A stretch of 64,000 nucleotides of DNA from Bacteroidales bacterium (GTDB lineage: Bacteria; Bacteroidota; Bacteroidia; Bacteroidales; Marinilabiliaceae), in contig CAAFWU010000037.1 in NCBI GenBank assembly GCA_900766825.1, positions 1-64,000 on the forward strand. The letters are read 5' to 3'. Shown here one piece after another: positions 49,674-57,434 of the stretch. Every line of letters starts with the position of its first letter. Position 1 is the stretch's first letter. The translations under genes were made by a program, and so were the position numbers. The notes under the pieces were generated by a model. It was given only the letters and a program-made list of their open reading frames with translations. It was not told where the DNA came from and made no database searches.

Positions 49674-50834
49674 CTATTTCATGCCCTTTATTCTCTTCAG
49701 TGCCTCTTGAAATACTGGCACTTTGGCACAAAGCGAGATTCGCAAGAAGCGTTCGCCCTGAGAACCGAAGATGAAGCCAGGGGTGATGAAAACGCCTGTT
49801 TTGTTCAGTACCTCGTCGCTCTGAGCTTCGGCGCTGACCCATTTGTCTTCTACCTTGGCCCAAACGAAAAGACCGCCCTGTTGGGAATTGTATTTGCAGC
49901 CCAGTTCGTCCATTATGGCAAAGGCATATTTCTGGCGCTCGCGGTATTCGGCATTCAGTGTGTCGAACCAATCTTTGTCCAGTTTAAGAGCCTCAACGGC
50001 AGCCATCTGCATGGGGCGGAAGACGCCACTGTCCATGTTGCTCTTGACGCGGAGCACGGTCTCTATGACCTCGGCATTCGATGCAGCCATGCCAAAGCGC
50101 CAACCTGCCATGTTGTGGGCCTTGCTCATTGAGTTGAGCTCGATGCAGACATCTTTGGCTCCCTCAACGGATAGGATGGAGATGGGGCGGTCGTTGAGAA
50201 TGAAGCTATAGGGGTTGTCGTTGCATATCATAATGCCATGTCGGCGACCAAAGTCTACCAGTTTCTCGTAGAGCTCCATGGTTGCGGGGGCACCAGTGGG
50301 CATGTTGGAGTAGTTGGTCCACATGATTTTGACGCCCGTGAGGTCCATGCGCTCCAACTCATCGAAGTCGGGCTGCCATCCAAGGTGTTCGTAGAGCTTA
50401 TATTTGGTTGTCTTTGCTCCCACCAGATTGGCCACCGATGAGTATGTTGGGTAGCCAGGGTCGGGAACCAGAACGCCGTCGCCTTCGTTGATGAAAGCCA
50501 TCATGATGTGCATGATACCCTCTTTGGAGCCAATGAGTGGCAAGACCTCGCGATTGGGATCCAGCGATACGCCATACCACTTGGCGTACCACTCGGCATA
50601 GCCTTGGCGAAGTTGGGGAATGCCCACGTAGGGCTGGTAGCCATGAACGTCGGCTCGCTGGGCCTGCTCGGCCAAGGTGGCAGTGACGTTGGGTGCGGGG
50701 GGCATGTCGGGGCTACCTATGCCCAAATTGATTACGTCGACACCATTTTTGCGCATGGCATCCAGACGCCTATTGTTGCGCGAGAAGTAATACTCCTCGA
50801 CTTTGCTGGCTCGGTTGGCTGGGTCTATAATCAT
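49674..50834 (-). CDS. class I/II aminotransferase (aromatic/aspartate type)
   Basis: 386 residues, PLP-dependent fold type I. Blocks: INLGIGSPDMPPAP, GYQPYVGIPQLRQGYAEWY, PGYPTYSSVANLVGA, CNDNPYSFI and SMSKAHNMAGWRFG with the PLP-binding Lys. Its position between pheA and the DAHP synthase gene indicates that it transaminates phenylpyruvate and 4-hydroxyphenylpyruvate to Phe and Tyr. Some members of this group act on LL-diaminopimelate or aspartate, so substrate choice is an inference from context. Confidence 0.9.
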   Translation of the reverse strand: MIIDPANRASKVEEYYFSRNNRRLDAMRKNGVDVINLGIGSPDMPPAPNVTATLAEQAQRADVHGYQPYVGIPQLRQGYAEWYAKWYGVSLDPNREVLPLIGSKEGIMHIMMAFINEGDGVLVPDPGYPTYSSVANLVGAKTTKYKLYEHLGWQPDFDELERMDLTGVKIMWTNYSNMPTGAPATMELYEKLVDFGRRHGIMICNDNPYSFILNDRPISILSVEGAKDVCIELNSMSKAHNMAGWRFGMAASNAEVIETVLRVKSNMDSGVFRPMQMAAVEALKLDKDWFDTLNAEYRERQKYAFAIMDELGCKYNSQQGGLFVWAKVEDKWVSAEAQSDEVLNKTGVFITPGFIFGSQGERFLRISLCAKVPVFQEALKRIKGMK

Positions 50835-50974
50835 TTGTTTCCTATGTTACTTTGGGTGTCTCAGGCTTGGTGCTGTGCCTCCTCCTAATTGCCCCTTGGG
50901 AATGGGGTGGGGGAGATTTTTGTGGGCAAGGCTGAGACTTCTGTCCTTTTGCTAATTGGTGGTGGTGGTGGAGC

Positions 50975-51850
50975 CTACTCTTGTGTAGACTGTCGACCTG
51001 TTTCGTATTCGCCCAAGATTCGGAGCGAGGCGCAGAGTGGGCGAACGGCGGAAATGGCCTGAACGTAGCGGGTGTAGTTGCGGAAGGAGAGGTCTACATA
51101 GAAAATGTACTCCCATTCGTGCCCCACTACGGGGTTGCTCTGAATCTTCGTGAGGTTGATGCCATAGAAAGCCAAAACGGTCAGGACCTTGCTTAGGCAC
51201 CCTACTTCGCCAGCTTGGGGCAAGCTGAAGACCACCGAGGCGCGGTCTATGCGGTTCTGAGCCAAAAGGTCGTCGCGGTCGAAGACACCACTCTCGTTCA
51301 CCACCAAGAATCGGGTGAAGTTCTTTTTGTTGGTCTCTATGCCGCGGTAGAGGATATTGAGACCGTAGATGTCGGCTGCAATCTCGGGGGCTATGGCAGC
51401 CACATTGCGCAGTCCGCGGTCGGCAACCTCTTTGGCCGAAAGGGCGGTGTCTTCGCTCTCTATTAGCCTAATCTTGGGCCATGCATTGAAGAAACTCTTG
51501 CACTGAGCCAATGCCATGGGGTGTGAGTGAACCTCTTCGATATCTTCCATTTTGACCCCAGGCAAGGCCATAAGGTTGTGCTTGATGCGCAACTTATATT
51601 CTCCAATGACCTCGAGACCTGAGTCTTTGAGCAAGGTATAGTTGGCCTGAATGGAACCGACCAAGGTGTTTTCTATGGCACAGATGCCATAGAGGTCGTC
51701 CTCTTCGCGCACACGTTTAAAGAGCTCCTCGAAGGTGAGGCAGGGCACAACTTCTACATCATATCCCTCGAAAAATTCTCGAGCTGCAATCTCGTGGTTG
51801 GCACCGCTTACGCCCTGAATGGCTACGCGTCGTTTCTGTTTTGTGTTCAT
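50975..51850 (-). CDS. pheA: prephenate dehydratase
   Basis: 291 residues. Catalytic prephenate dehydratase domain about 8-185 (VAIQGVSGANHEIAAREFF, CAIENTLVGSIQANYTLL, KKNFTRFLVV, the NFTRF signature). The C-terminal ACT domain (about 205-285) has a GCLSKVLTVLAFYGINLTKIQSNPV block that binds Phe for feedback inhibition. No chorismate mutase domain: that activity is on the DAHP synthase protein. First gene of the operon, behind a 380-base leader with an attenuator. Confidence 0.95.
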   Translation of the reverse strand: MNTKQKRRVAIQGVSGANHEIAAREFFEGYDVEVVPCLTFEELFKRVREEDDLYGICAIENTLVGSIQANYTLLKDSGLEVIGEYKLRIKHNLMALPGVKMEDIEEVHSHPMALAQCKSFFNAWPKIRLIESEDTALSAKEVADRGLRNVAAIAPEIAADIYGLNILYRGIETNKKNFTRFLVVNESGVFDRDDLLAQNRIDRASVVFSLPQAGEVGCLSKVLTVLAFYGINLTKIQSNPVVGHEWEYIFYVDLSFRNYTRYVQAISAVRPLCASLRILGEYETGRQSTQE

Positions 51851-52048
51851 TGCCTTTTCCTATGACCTTTTGCCGTGGTCTTATCTCTCCTCTGTTTCAG
51901 TTGGAAAATTTCTTTAAGACCGTGCGGCGGAACTCCGTGTCTATGTTTTGTTTCTTGGGGGCTGTGGATTATGCTCCCTTGCTAACATTGTTTTTGGGTG
52001 TGTGAAAACCTCTTCGCTTGAATGGAAAAGAAAGTTGGGTTTGCTCAG

Positions 52049-52089
52049 AAAAAAAATTGAGGTCCGCCTGATTATTCAGGTGGACCTCA
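52049..52089 (-). terminator. attenuator terminator in the leader of the Phe/Tyr operon
   Basis: On the minus strand TGAGGTCCACCTGA (52089-52076), loop ATAA, TCAGGCGGACCTCA (52071-52058), then A and T8 (52056-52049). A 14-bp stem with one G-U pair: a strong intrinsic terminator lying 200 bases before pheA and after a Phe/Tyr-rich reading frame. Confidence 0.9.
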
Positions 52090-52135
52090 TTGTATCTATC
52101 TACATGCCCTTGCGCTTACATGCGGCAACCACCTG
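52077..52135 (-). promoter_or_regulatory. candidate antiterminator pairing of the Phe/Tyr attenuator
   Basis: CAGGTGG in leader codons 21-23 (minus strand, 52135-52129) is complementary to CCACCTG in the first terminator arm (52083-52077). Pairing of these seven G/C-rich bases would break the terminator. CATGCG (52188-52183) and CGCATG near codons 25-26 could form the competing upstream hairpin. Confidence 0.6.
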
Positions 52136-52196
52136 CTCCTCTGCTGTCTGCAAAGAAGTAAAAATAGAAGCCAAAGTAAAATCGCATGGTATGCAT
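52116..52196 (-). CDS. Phe/Tyr-rich leader peptide of the aromatic operon
   Basis: An ATG at 52196 opens a 26-codon frame ending in TAA at 52116 (a second in-frame ATG is at 52187). Codons 6-15 encode FYFGFYFYFF: six Phe and three Tyr in ten codons. The frame lies about 40 bases after a promoter-like box and 27 bases before a strong terminator hairpin, and the operon behind it makes Phe and Tyr. This is the classic layout of a leader-peptide attenuator. When charged tRNA-Phe or tRNA-Tyr is scarce, the ribosome would stall in this run and free the CAGGTGG segment to pair with the terminator arm. No protein function is expected. Confidence 0.85.
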   Translation of the reverse strand: MHTMRFYFGFYFYFFADSRGAGGCRM

Positions 52197-52238
52197 TGGT
52201 CTAGCTTTTTGAGTTTACCGTTTTTATGTTTCACGCAG

Positions 52239-52246
52239 CAAATTTA
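52239..52246 (-). promoter_or_regulatory. promoter box of the Phe/Tyr operon
   Basis: TAAATTTG on the minus strand matches TAnnTTTG. The upstream box is weak (GTTAC about 20 bases further). The predicted transcript start near 52232 lies about 36 bases before the leader-peptide ATG. Confidence 0.55.
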
Positions 52247-52356
52247 TGAAAAGTTTTGATATGCTGTAACAGTTAGGCGTAAAAATTCACACGTTTGCTA
52301 TGGTCTTTTATACAAGAGTGTATGCGCCTTTGTTTTTAGCCCTGTATATCAAACAC

Positions 52357-54087
52357 CTACACCTCCTCCATCCTTGTCATCTTCCATCCCATGAATTGCA
52401 TCACAATTTTGTGCAACTTGGTGCCTTGGCGCAGAGCCTGAACGCGTGGGGCTTGGGCATAATTTTCTATTTGTTCCACAGCCTCTTGCCACTGTTTCTC
52501 TGCCTGGTCATCTGTGTGCATGCCCTTGGGCAAGTACTTGATTTCCAAAATGTAGCTATGGGCCGACTTATAGTGCGTCATATCTGGCAAGAGGAAGAAG
52601 TCGCAATACCCATGGTTGAGCTCCAACTCAGGTGCCGTAAGGTAAAAACTGTTTAGGTTCAAGTAGGCCAGAAAAAAGCCTTGTATGTTGCGCTCGCCCT
52701 CGATGCAGTCTCTAAACGATGACAAGGTTGCGTATTGCTCCGCCATATATTGCAACGTCTCTCGCCATTCGCCATTTAGTGCCATATCGTTGAAACCAGA
52801 CGTCAGTTTCGTTAGGTTAATATTGCACCTATTGCTATAATTCTTTTGCAAATAGCCGTAGTATTGCTTGCGGACGTTGTTATTCGGAATGCCCAAAATC
52901 AATTGCGAACCATAACTCCCTTTTATGGTTAGCATACCATAGTAGAAGAGCAAACTTGGGAACACATCGGGGTCTGTAAGCATCTCCAGAGCAGAAAAGG
53001 AGGAACTTATAGTTGCCTTTATCTCGCCCTTCTGTGCCACATCCATCAACACACTGTCCTTTGTTCCCTGATTCTTGTCAATACTGATGAGTTTCAGCAG
53101 TTTATTGTAATCTGTTTTGGTGTTAGGATCTACCATCTCTTTGGGAGGTTCTCCAGAAGAGATGTAGTTGTAAAGGTAGTAAAGCACCATGTCGCTATTG
53201 AACACTCTATTACTATCATCCAAACACTTAGGAGAAAAACAATAGTTGTCGTACCAAGGCTTTATCTCCTCAATCATCTCCTCAATATCCTTGTCCTTAG
53301 GCAGTTCCCCTACGCTCTGATAGTATGAAAACATTTCGCGCACATCATTTGTAGAGAACCCTAACATCTTGTCAAAATTGGCCGATGTGGATATGTTCAT
53401 CCCAATGTTGAAGCCCGATGTCAAGTCATCTAAGGTAACAGGACTTACTCCAGTTAAGAAAATGCGTTCAAAATTTCCCTTGAAACATTTGAAGAGGTCG
53501 CGGTAAAATCCATTAGCGTGAGTTATTGCATGGTATACCCCTTCTCCATTTTCATTCAGAATGTTGTTAGTGAAGTTGTCGTATTCATCAATGATTAGGT
53601 ACATTGGAATGTTGGCATTCGCACTCCAATTTAGGATAATCTGAAGTTTATCGTAGTAATAGTCAGTAGCAAAAACCTCATCAGAAATATTTTGGGGATA
53701 GTCTTCTTTGTATTTATAAACAAAGGCATCTAATGCTCTGGAACAGTAGATTTGAAAATTCTTTTCAATGTTATCGACGCTACCTCCTATTCTAGAAAAG
53801 TCTAAATGCAATACCTCGTATCTATTTTTTAGCTTAGTGGGGTTCTTCCCAATCCATAGGTTGCCAAACAACTCATCGAACCTATCGCGCATAGCTTTGT
53901 CGTAATAGGCTTCCATCATGCTCAGAAACAGACTCTTACCAAACCTTCTTGGACGAATAAATATGATTGTATCAGTCTCTCTCTCCAATTGAGCCAAGTA
54001 CGTAGTCTTGTCTACATAGTACCTGTTTCTTGTAATTATAGAAACAAAGTCCGATACTCCGTATGGTAATCGCTTTATCTCACACAT
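52357..54087 (-). CDS. AAA-ATPase-like protein with C-terminal PD-(D/E)XK nuclease domain
   Basis: 576 residues. N-terminal AAA-ATPase-like region: YYVDKTTYLAQLE, then IRPRRFGKSLFLSMMEAYYD (a Walker A variant, RRFGKS), and LIIDEYDNFTNNIL as Walker B. The C-terminal domain has the PD-(D/E)XK pattern (NHGYCDFFLLP ... YILEIKYLPKG, giving D and E-x-K). This is a large multi-copy family in Bacteroidales and other anaerobes, with unknown role; a mobile or defence function is suspected. AT-rich compared with neighbours. It starts 26 bases after the NfeD gene. Confidence 0.88.
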   Translation of the reverse strand: MCEIKRLPYGVSDFVSIITRNRYYVDKTTYLAQLERETDTIIFIRPRRFGKSLFLSMMEAYYDKAMRDRFDELFGNLWIGKNPTKLKNRYEVLHLDFSRIGGSVDNIEKNFQIYCSRALDAFVYKYKEDYPQNISDEVFATDYYYDKLQIILNWSANANIPMYLIIDEYDNFTNNILNENGEGVYHAITHANGFYRDLFKCFKGNFERIFLTGVSPVTLDDLTSGFNIGMNISTSANFDKMLGFSTNDVREMFSYYQSVGELPKDKDIEEMIEEIKPWYDNYCFSPKCLDDSNRVFNSDMVLYYLYNYISSGEPPKEMVDPNTKTDYNKLLKLISIDKNQGTKDSVLMDVAQKGEIKATISSSFSALEMLTDPDVFPSLLFYYGMLTIKGSYGSQLILGIPNNNVRKQYYGYLQKNYSNRCNINLTKLTSGFNDMALNGEWRETLQYMAEQYATLSSFRDCIEGERNIQGFFLAYLNLNSFYLTAPELELNHGYCDFFLLPDMTHYKSAHSYILEIKYLPKGMHTDDQAEKQWQEAVEQIENYAQAPRVQALRQGTKLHKIVMQFMGWKMTRMEEV

Positions 54088-54113
54088 TTCACCCTATGTT
54101 TTGTATGTCAAGT

Positions 54114-55679
54114 CTATGCCCTCTTCACAACCAATTGCCCAGACGATGTGGCAGTAACCCTCACGCGGTTGCCGCGCTCAATATACTGTCCGTCGCTCAT
54201 GGCATCGTACGTTGTGTCATCTATCGCCACCTTGCCTCCTGGTCGTAGGTCGGTCTCGGCCACGCCCTCTTTACCAATCATCGAGTCCAGCAAATCCTTC
54301 TCAACGCCCACGTAGCCATCGGCATTCTCCTGCGATGTGCTCAGTGTCAATCGTGCCCATAGGCTACCCTTTTGAGCCTTGAATATCTTCATGGTCAAGA
54401 ACACACAGAGCCCAACGCTAATCACCAGCGATATGGCCACCATCCACAACGCCACGCTCAGCGATGCCGATGATACCCCATCGAATGAGAACCCATCGTT
54501 GCCCACCAAACTGAGCCATAGGCTCGCTATCATGCAAGCCGCACCTGCTATGCCCGACACGCCAAAGCCTGGTATCACAAATATCTCCAGTGCCACAAGG
54601 CCCAAGCCAACCAAGAAGAGTATGATTTCCCAATTGGCTGCCAACCCATCAATATACAGTGGGGCAAAGTAGAGAACAGCTGCCACACCAGCTGCCAACA
54701 GCGCAAAGCCTATGCCTGGGGTCTGCAACTCAAAGTAGATGCCACCAATGATGACCAAAATAAGAATGCCGCGCAATGTTGTCGAGAGCAGTCCACCCTT
54801 CACATCGTCCCAGCCCGAGGGCTCGTAGCGCTCCACAATGGCCCCATGGGGTGCCACATGGTCCACCACATCGTCCAAACTGGTGTATATGCCCTCGCAA
54901 TATTTATGTGCCACTGCCTCTTGTGCCGTAAAGGTGAGCACGTGTGCGCTGTCTATAATACCTTCAATAACAACGCATTCGTCCACAAAGGCCTCGGCCA
55001 ATCTTGGGTCGCGTAAGTATTTGCGCGTGGTGTCTGGACCATTGTAGGGGTGCGACTCGGCCGTCGAGCGCATTATGGCACGCATGTAGCTCTGGTATTT
55101 GTCTGGCATCTTCTCGCCCGTGCCTCCATTCACCACCGAGGCCGCGCCAATGCTAGAACCAGGGCTCATGAATATGGAGTCGCACGCCGTGGCTATCAGG
55201 GCACCAGCTGAGGCTGCGTTAACGTCAATGTAGGCGTAAATGGGTATCTTGTTCGATATTATGGCCGTGCGAATGGAGTCGGCATAGAGCACCTCGCCGC
55301 CGTAGGTGTTCATGTGCAGCACAATGTGCTTGGCTTTAACCTCTTTTGCCTTGGCCAAGGCTTTGCTGGTGTGTATCCACGCCGTGCTGTTTATCTCCTC
55401 CTTTATGTCGAACACCAACACCCGCTCAGGTGCCAAATCTCGTGGCTCTGTGACCTCGGTTGGGCTCGCCACCTGACTCTCTATTAGGCTGTCGGTCTGA
55501 TTCGCTGTTTGGTTCTGCGCCCCACTCGAGACCATGGGCAGAATGGAGAGTACGGCACCAAGAAGTGCCGTAAACACTTTGTGCCTCAATCTGTTGTCTG
55601 CTTTAGAAACACAGGTGGCTTGGCAATTTGCATGGCTCTCTATGAGTCTGCCAAACGATGTTGATAATCTATTTTTCAT
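54114..55679 (-). CDS. NfeD-type membrane-bound serine protease (ClpP-like)
   Basis: 521 residues. An N-terminal hydrophobic segment at about 35-55 acts as signal. The ClpP-class protease domain (about 88-270) has HMNTYGGEVLYADSIRTAI, DVNAASAGALIATACDSIFMSPG with the nucleophile Ser, and MPDKYQSYMRAI with the base Lys. Four to five membrane segments follow (about 300-430), then a C-terminal OB-fold NfeD domain (YVGVEKDLLDSMIGKEGVAETDLRPGGKVAIDD). This is the long NfeD1b class, usually next to a stomatin/SPFH gene; none is seen here. Confidence 0.92.
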   Translation of the reverse strand: MKNRLSTSFGRLIESHANCQATCVSKADNRLRHKVFTALLGAVLSILPMVSSGAQNQTANQTDSLIESQVASPTEVTEPRDLAPERVLVFDIKEEINSTAWIHTSKALAKAKEVKAKHIVLHMNTYGGEVLYADSIRTAIISNKIPIYAYIDVNAASAGALIATACDSIFMSPGSSIGAASVVNGGTGEKMPDKYQSYMRAIMRSTAESHPYNGPDTTRKYLRDPRLAEAFVDECVVIEGIIDSAHVLTFTAQEAVAHKYCEGIYTSLDDVVDHVAPHGAIVERYEPSGWDDVKGGLLSTTLRGILILVIIGGIYFELQTPGIGFALLAAGVAAVLYFAPLYIDGLAANWEIILFLVGLGLVALEIFVIPGFGVSGIAGAACMIASLWLSLVGNDGFSFDGVSSASLSVALWMVAISLVISVGLCVFLTMKIFKAQKGSLWARLTLSTSQENADGYVGVEKDLLDSMIGKEGVAETDLRPGGKVAIDDTTYDAMSDGQYIERGNRVRVTATSSGQLVVKRA

Positions 55680-55831
55680 TCTGTCAGTCTGTTTTGGGTT
55701 TCACGGATTGGGGTGGGGGAGTATAGCACAATGCCGACCTCGCTTGAGAGTTCCCCTCGTTTGTTGTCATGGTGGGAGACTCGCAAGTGGTGTCGGCACT
55801 GACCTTACGCTTATTTTTTTAGCGGTTTGCT

Positions 55832-56437
55832 TTATTTTGTCACAATCTCAATGAGTTGCTTGCGTAGGTCGTCAACGTTAGTAACAACGGGGTACTGAGG
55901 GTAGTCGGCCTTGACGTTGTCTGGTGGGCAGAACAGAATGCCCTTGTCGGCCGCCTCCAGCATGGTCACGTCGTTATATGAATCGCCAAAAGCCACCACA
56001 TTGTATTTCAGGCTCTTGAAGGCCTCAACGGTTTTGCGCTTTGGGTCGGGCTGGCGCAATTTGTAGTTCACAATGCGACCAGTGGCATCAGTCTCCAAGC
56101 TGTGGCAAAGCAAGAATGGGTTCTCCAACTTGTCCATCAGGGGTTGGGCAAACTCCACAAAGGTGTCGCTCACAATAGCAAAGCGTGCCAACTTTCTAAT
56201 CTCACGCACAAACTCCAATGCGCCTGGCAAAGGATCCATGGTGCCTATCACGCGCTGTATGTCTTGCAACTTAAGACCGTGCTGGTCCAGTATGCGCAAG
56301 CGCATTTTCATCAGCTCGTCGTAGTCCTTTATATCTCTTGTCGTGAGTTTGAGTTCTTCAATGCCTGTCTTTTTGGCCACGTTGACCCATATCTCGGGCA
56401 CAAACACGCCCTCAAGGTCTGCACAGATTATCCACAT
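55832..56437 (-). CDS. thrH: ThrH-type phosphoserine phosphatase / homoserine phosphotransferase (HAD)
   Basis: 201 residues, HAD superfamily. The first motif reads CADLEGVFVPEIW, with Glu in place of the second Asp, which is diagnostic of ThrH rather than SerB. Further motifs: AIVSDTFVEFA (motif II) and VVAFGDSYNDVTML (motif IV). ThrH dephosphorylates phosphoserine and can move the phosphate to homoserine. A TATCTTTG box on the minus strand (56475-56482) probably drives it. The gap to the next gene holds an imperfect long hairpin (near 55732-55796: GTGCCGACACC... with ...CGAGGTCGGCAT). Confidence 0.92.
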   Translation of the reverse strand: MWIICADLEGVFVPEIWVNVAKKTGIEELKLTTRDIKDYDELMKMRLRILDQHGLKLQDIQRVIGTMDPLPGALEFVREIRKLARFAIVSDTFVEFAQPLMDKLENPFLLCHSLETDATGRIVNYKLRQPDPKRKTVEAFKSLKYNVVAFGDSYNDVTMLEAADKGILFCPPDNVKADYPQYPVVTNVDDLRKQLIEIVTK

Positions 56438-56474
56438 TGCTGTTTGATGTTTTTGGTGTTTTTATCTCTTTGTG

Positions 56475-56482
56475 CAAAGATA
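56475..56482 (-). promoter_or_regulatory. promoter box of thrH
   Basis: TATCTTTG on the minus strand, 38 bases before the ATG. No convincing upstream TTTG. Confidence 0.45.
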
Positions 56483-56644
56483 GTCCTTTAAGTGGTTAAT
56501 AACTACCATCAACCCGCCTATTTTGTTATGCTTTTTTCAATCATTTTGCGTAATTTCGCCATAGTGTCTTACTCAAAAATTTTATTTTTGTAACACTATT
56601 GAGCCTACACACATTCCCACAAGCGCTGTCTATCACACACAAGC

Positions 56645-57346
56645 ATGGAATATAACACTTCAAAAGAGAAGCTGATAATGCCCGAATATGGGCGAAACAT
56701 ACAGAGCATGGTCGATTATTGCCTTACTATTCCCGACCGCACCGAACGTACGTCCTGTGCTGCCACCATAGTCAAGGTCATCATCAACCTTTTCCCAAAA
56801 ATTAAAGAGGACGACAATTACAAGCAAAAGGTGTGGGATCATCTTGCCCTTATGTCTGGTTTCCAACTCGATGTCGATGCACCCTACCCCCTGCCACATA
56901 AGCAGGAGGCATCGCAGCCCGTGGCCACTCACATAGACTATCCCATGACCAAAATCCGCAATCGTGCCTACGGTTCTCTTGTTCAGCGCATGATCGACAA
57001 AGCCGTTAGGACTAGCAACGAGTTCGAGCGTCTGCAGATTGTGGCCCAAACTGCTCTTTATATGAAAAAACAGGTCCTCCAAAACGGTAAGGATAGCAAC
57101 GCCGAGGACCGTGTGGTGGCCGACATCGAGGAACTTTCCAACGGTGTGCTCCACTACGACTTTACCGAGCTCATGGCCGCCCTGCCTCAAGAGCAGCCTG
57201 TTCAGACTCAGCGCATTGGTGGACAGCGACCTCGGTTCCAAAACACCAACCGACGCTTCAATCAGAATGGTGGAGGATATCAGCAGAACAATCAGAACAA
57301 CAACCGTAAGTACGGCAACCAAAACAATAACCGCCGTCGCTACTAA
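56645..57346 (+). CDS. DUF4290 family protein
   Basis: 233 residues. Residues about 1-180 match DUF4290, a helical family found almost only in Bacteroidota (LIMPEYGRNIQSMVDYCLTI, VWDHLALMSGFQLDVDAPYP). The last 45 residues are a low-complexity Asn/Gln/Arg tail (QQNNQNNNRKYGNQNNNRRR). No signal peptide, so probably cytoplasmic. It is 88 bases ahead of murA and likely shares a transcript; conserved linkage with a wall gene could point to an envelope role, but no function is known. A TATTTTTG box at 56583-56590 may be its promoter. Confidence 0.88.
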   Translation: MEYNTSKEKLIMPEYGRNIQSMVDYCLTIPDRTERTSCAATIVKVIINLFPKIKEDDNYKQKVWDHLALMSGFQLDVDAPYPLPHKQEASQPVATHIDYPMTKIRNRAYGSLVQRMIDKAVRTSNEFERLQIVAQTALYMKKQVLQNGKDSNAEDRVVADIEELSNGVLHYDFTELMAALPQEQPVQTQRIGGQRPRFQNTNRRFNQNGGGYQQNNQNNNRKYGNQNNNRRRY

Positions 57347-57434
57347 CAGCATGCCACTCCATGCTGCCATTGCCCCCAGCATCTGCCAAAACATAATATA
57401 AGGTATCAACAAAGGAAATAAATAGGAAAAGAAA

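Noticed and set aside
52300..52656. 118-codon plus-strand frame over the aromatic operon promoter
   Set aside because: Antisense to the end of the ATPase/nuclease gene, with no start signal; translation resembles no family.
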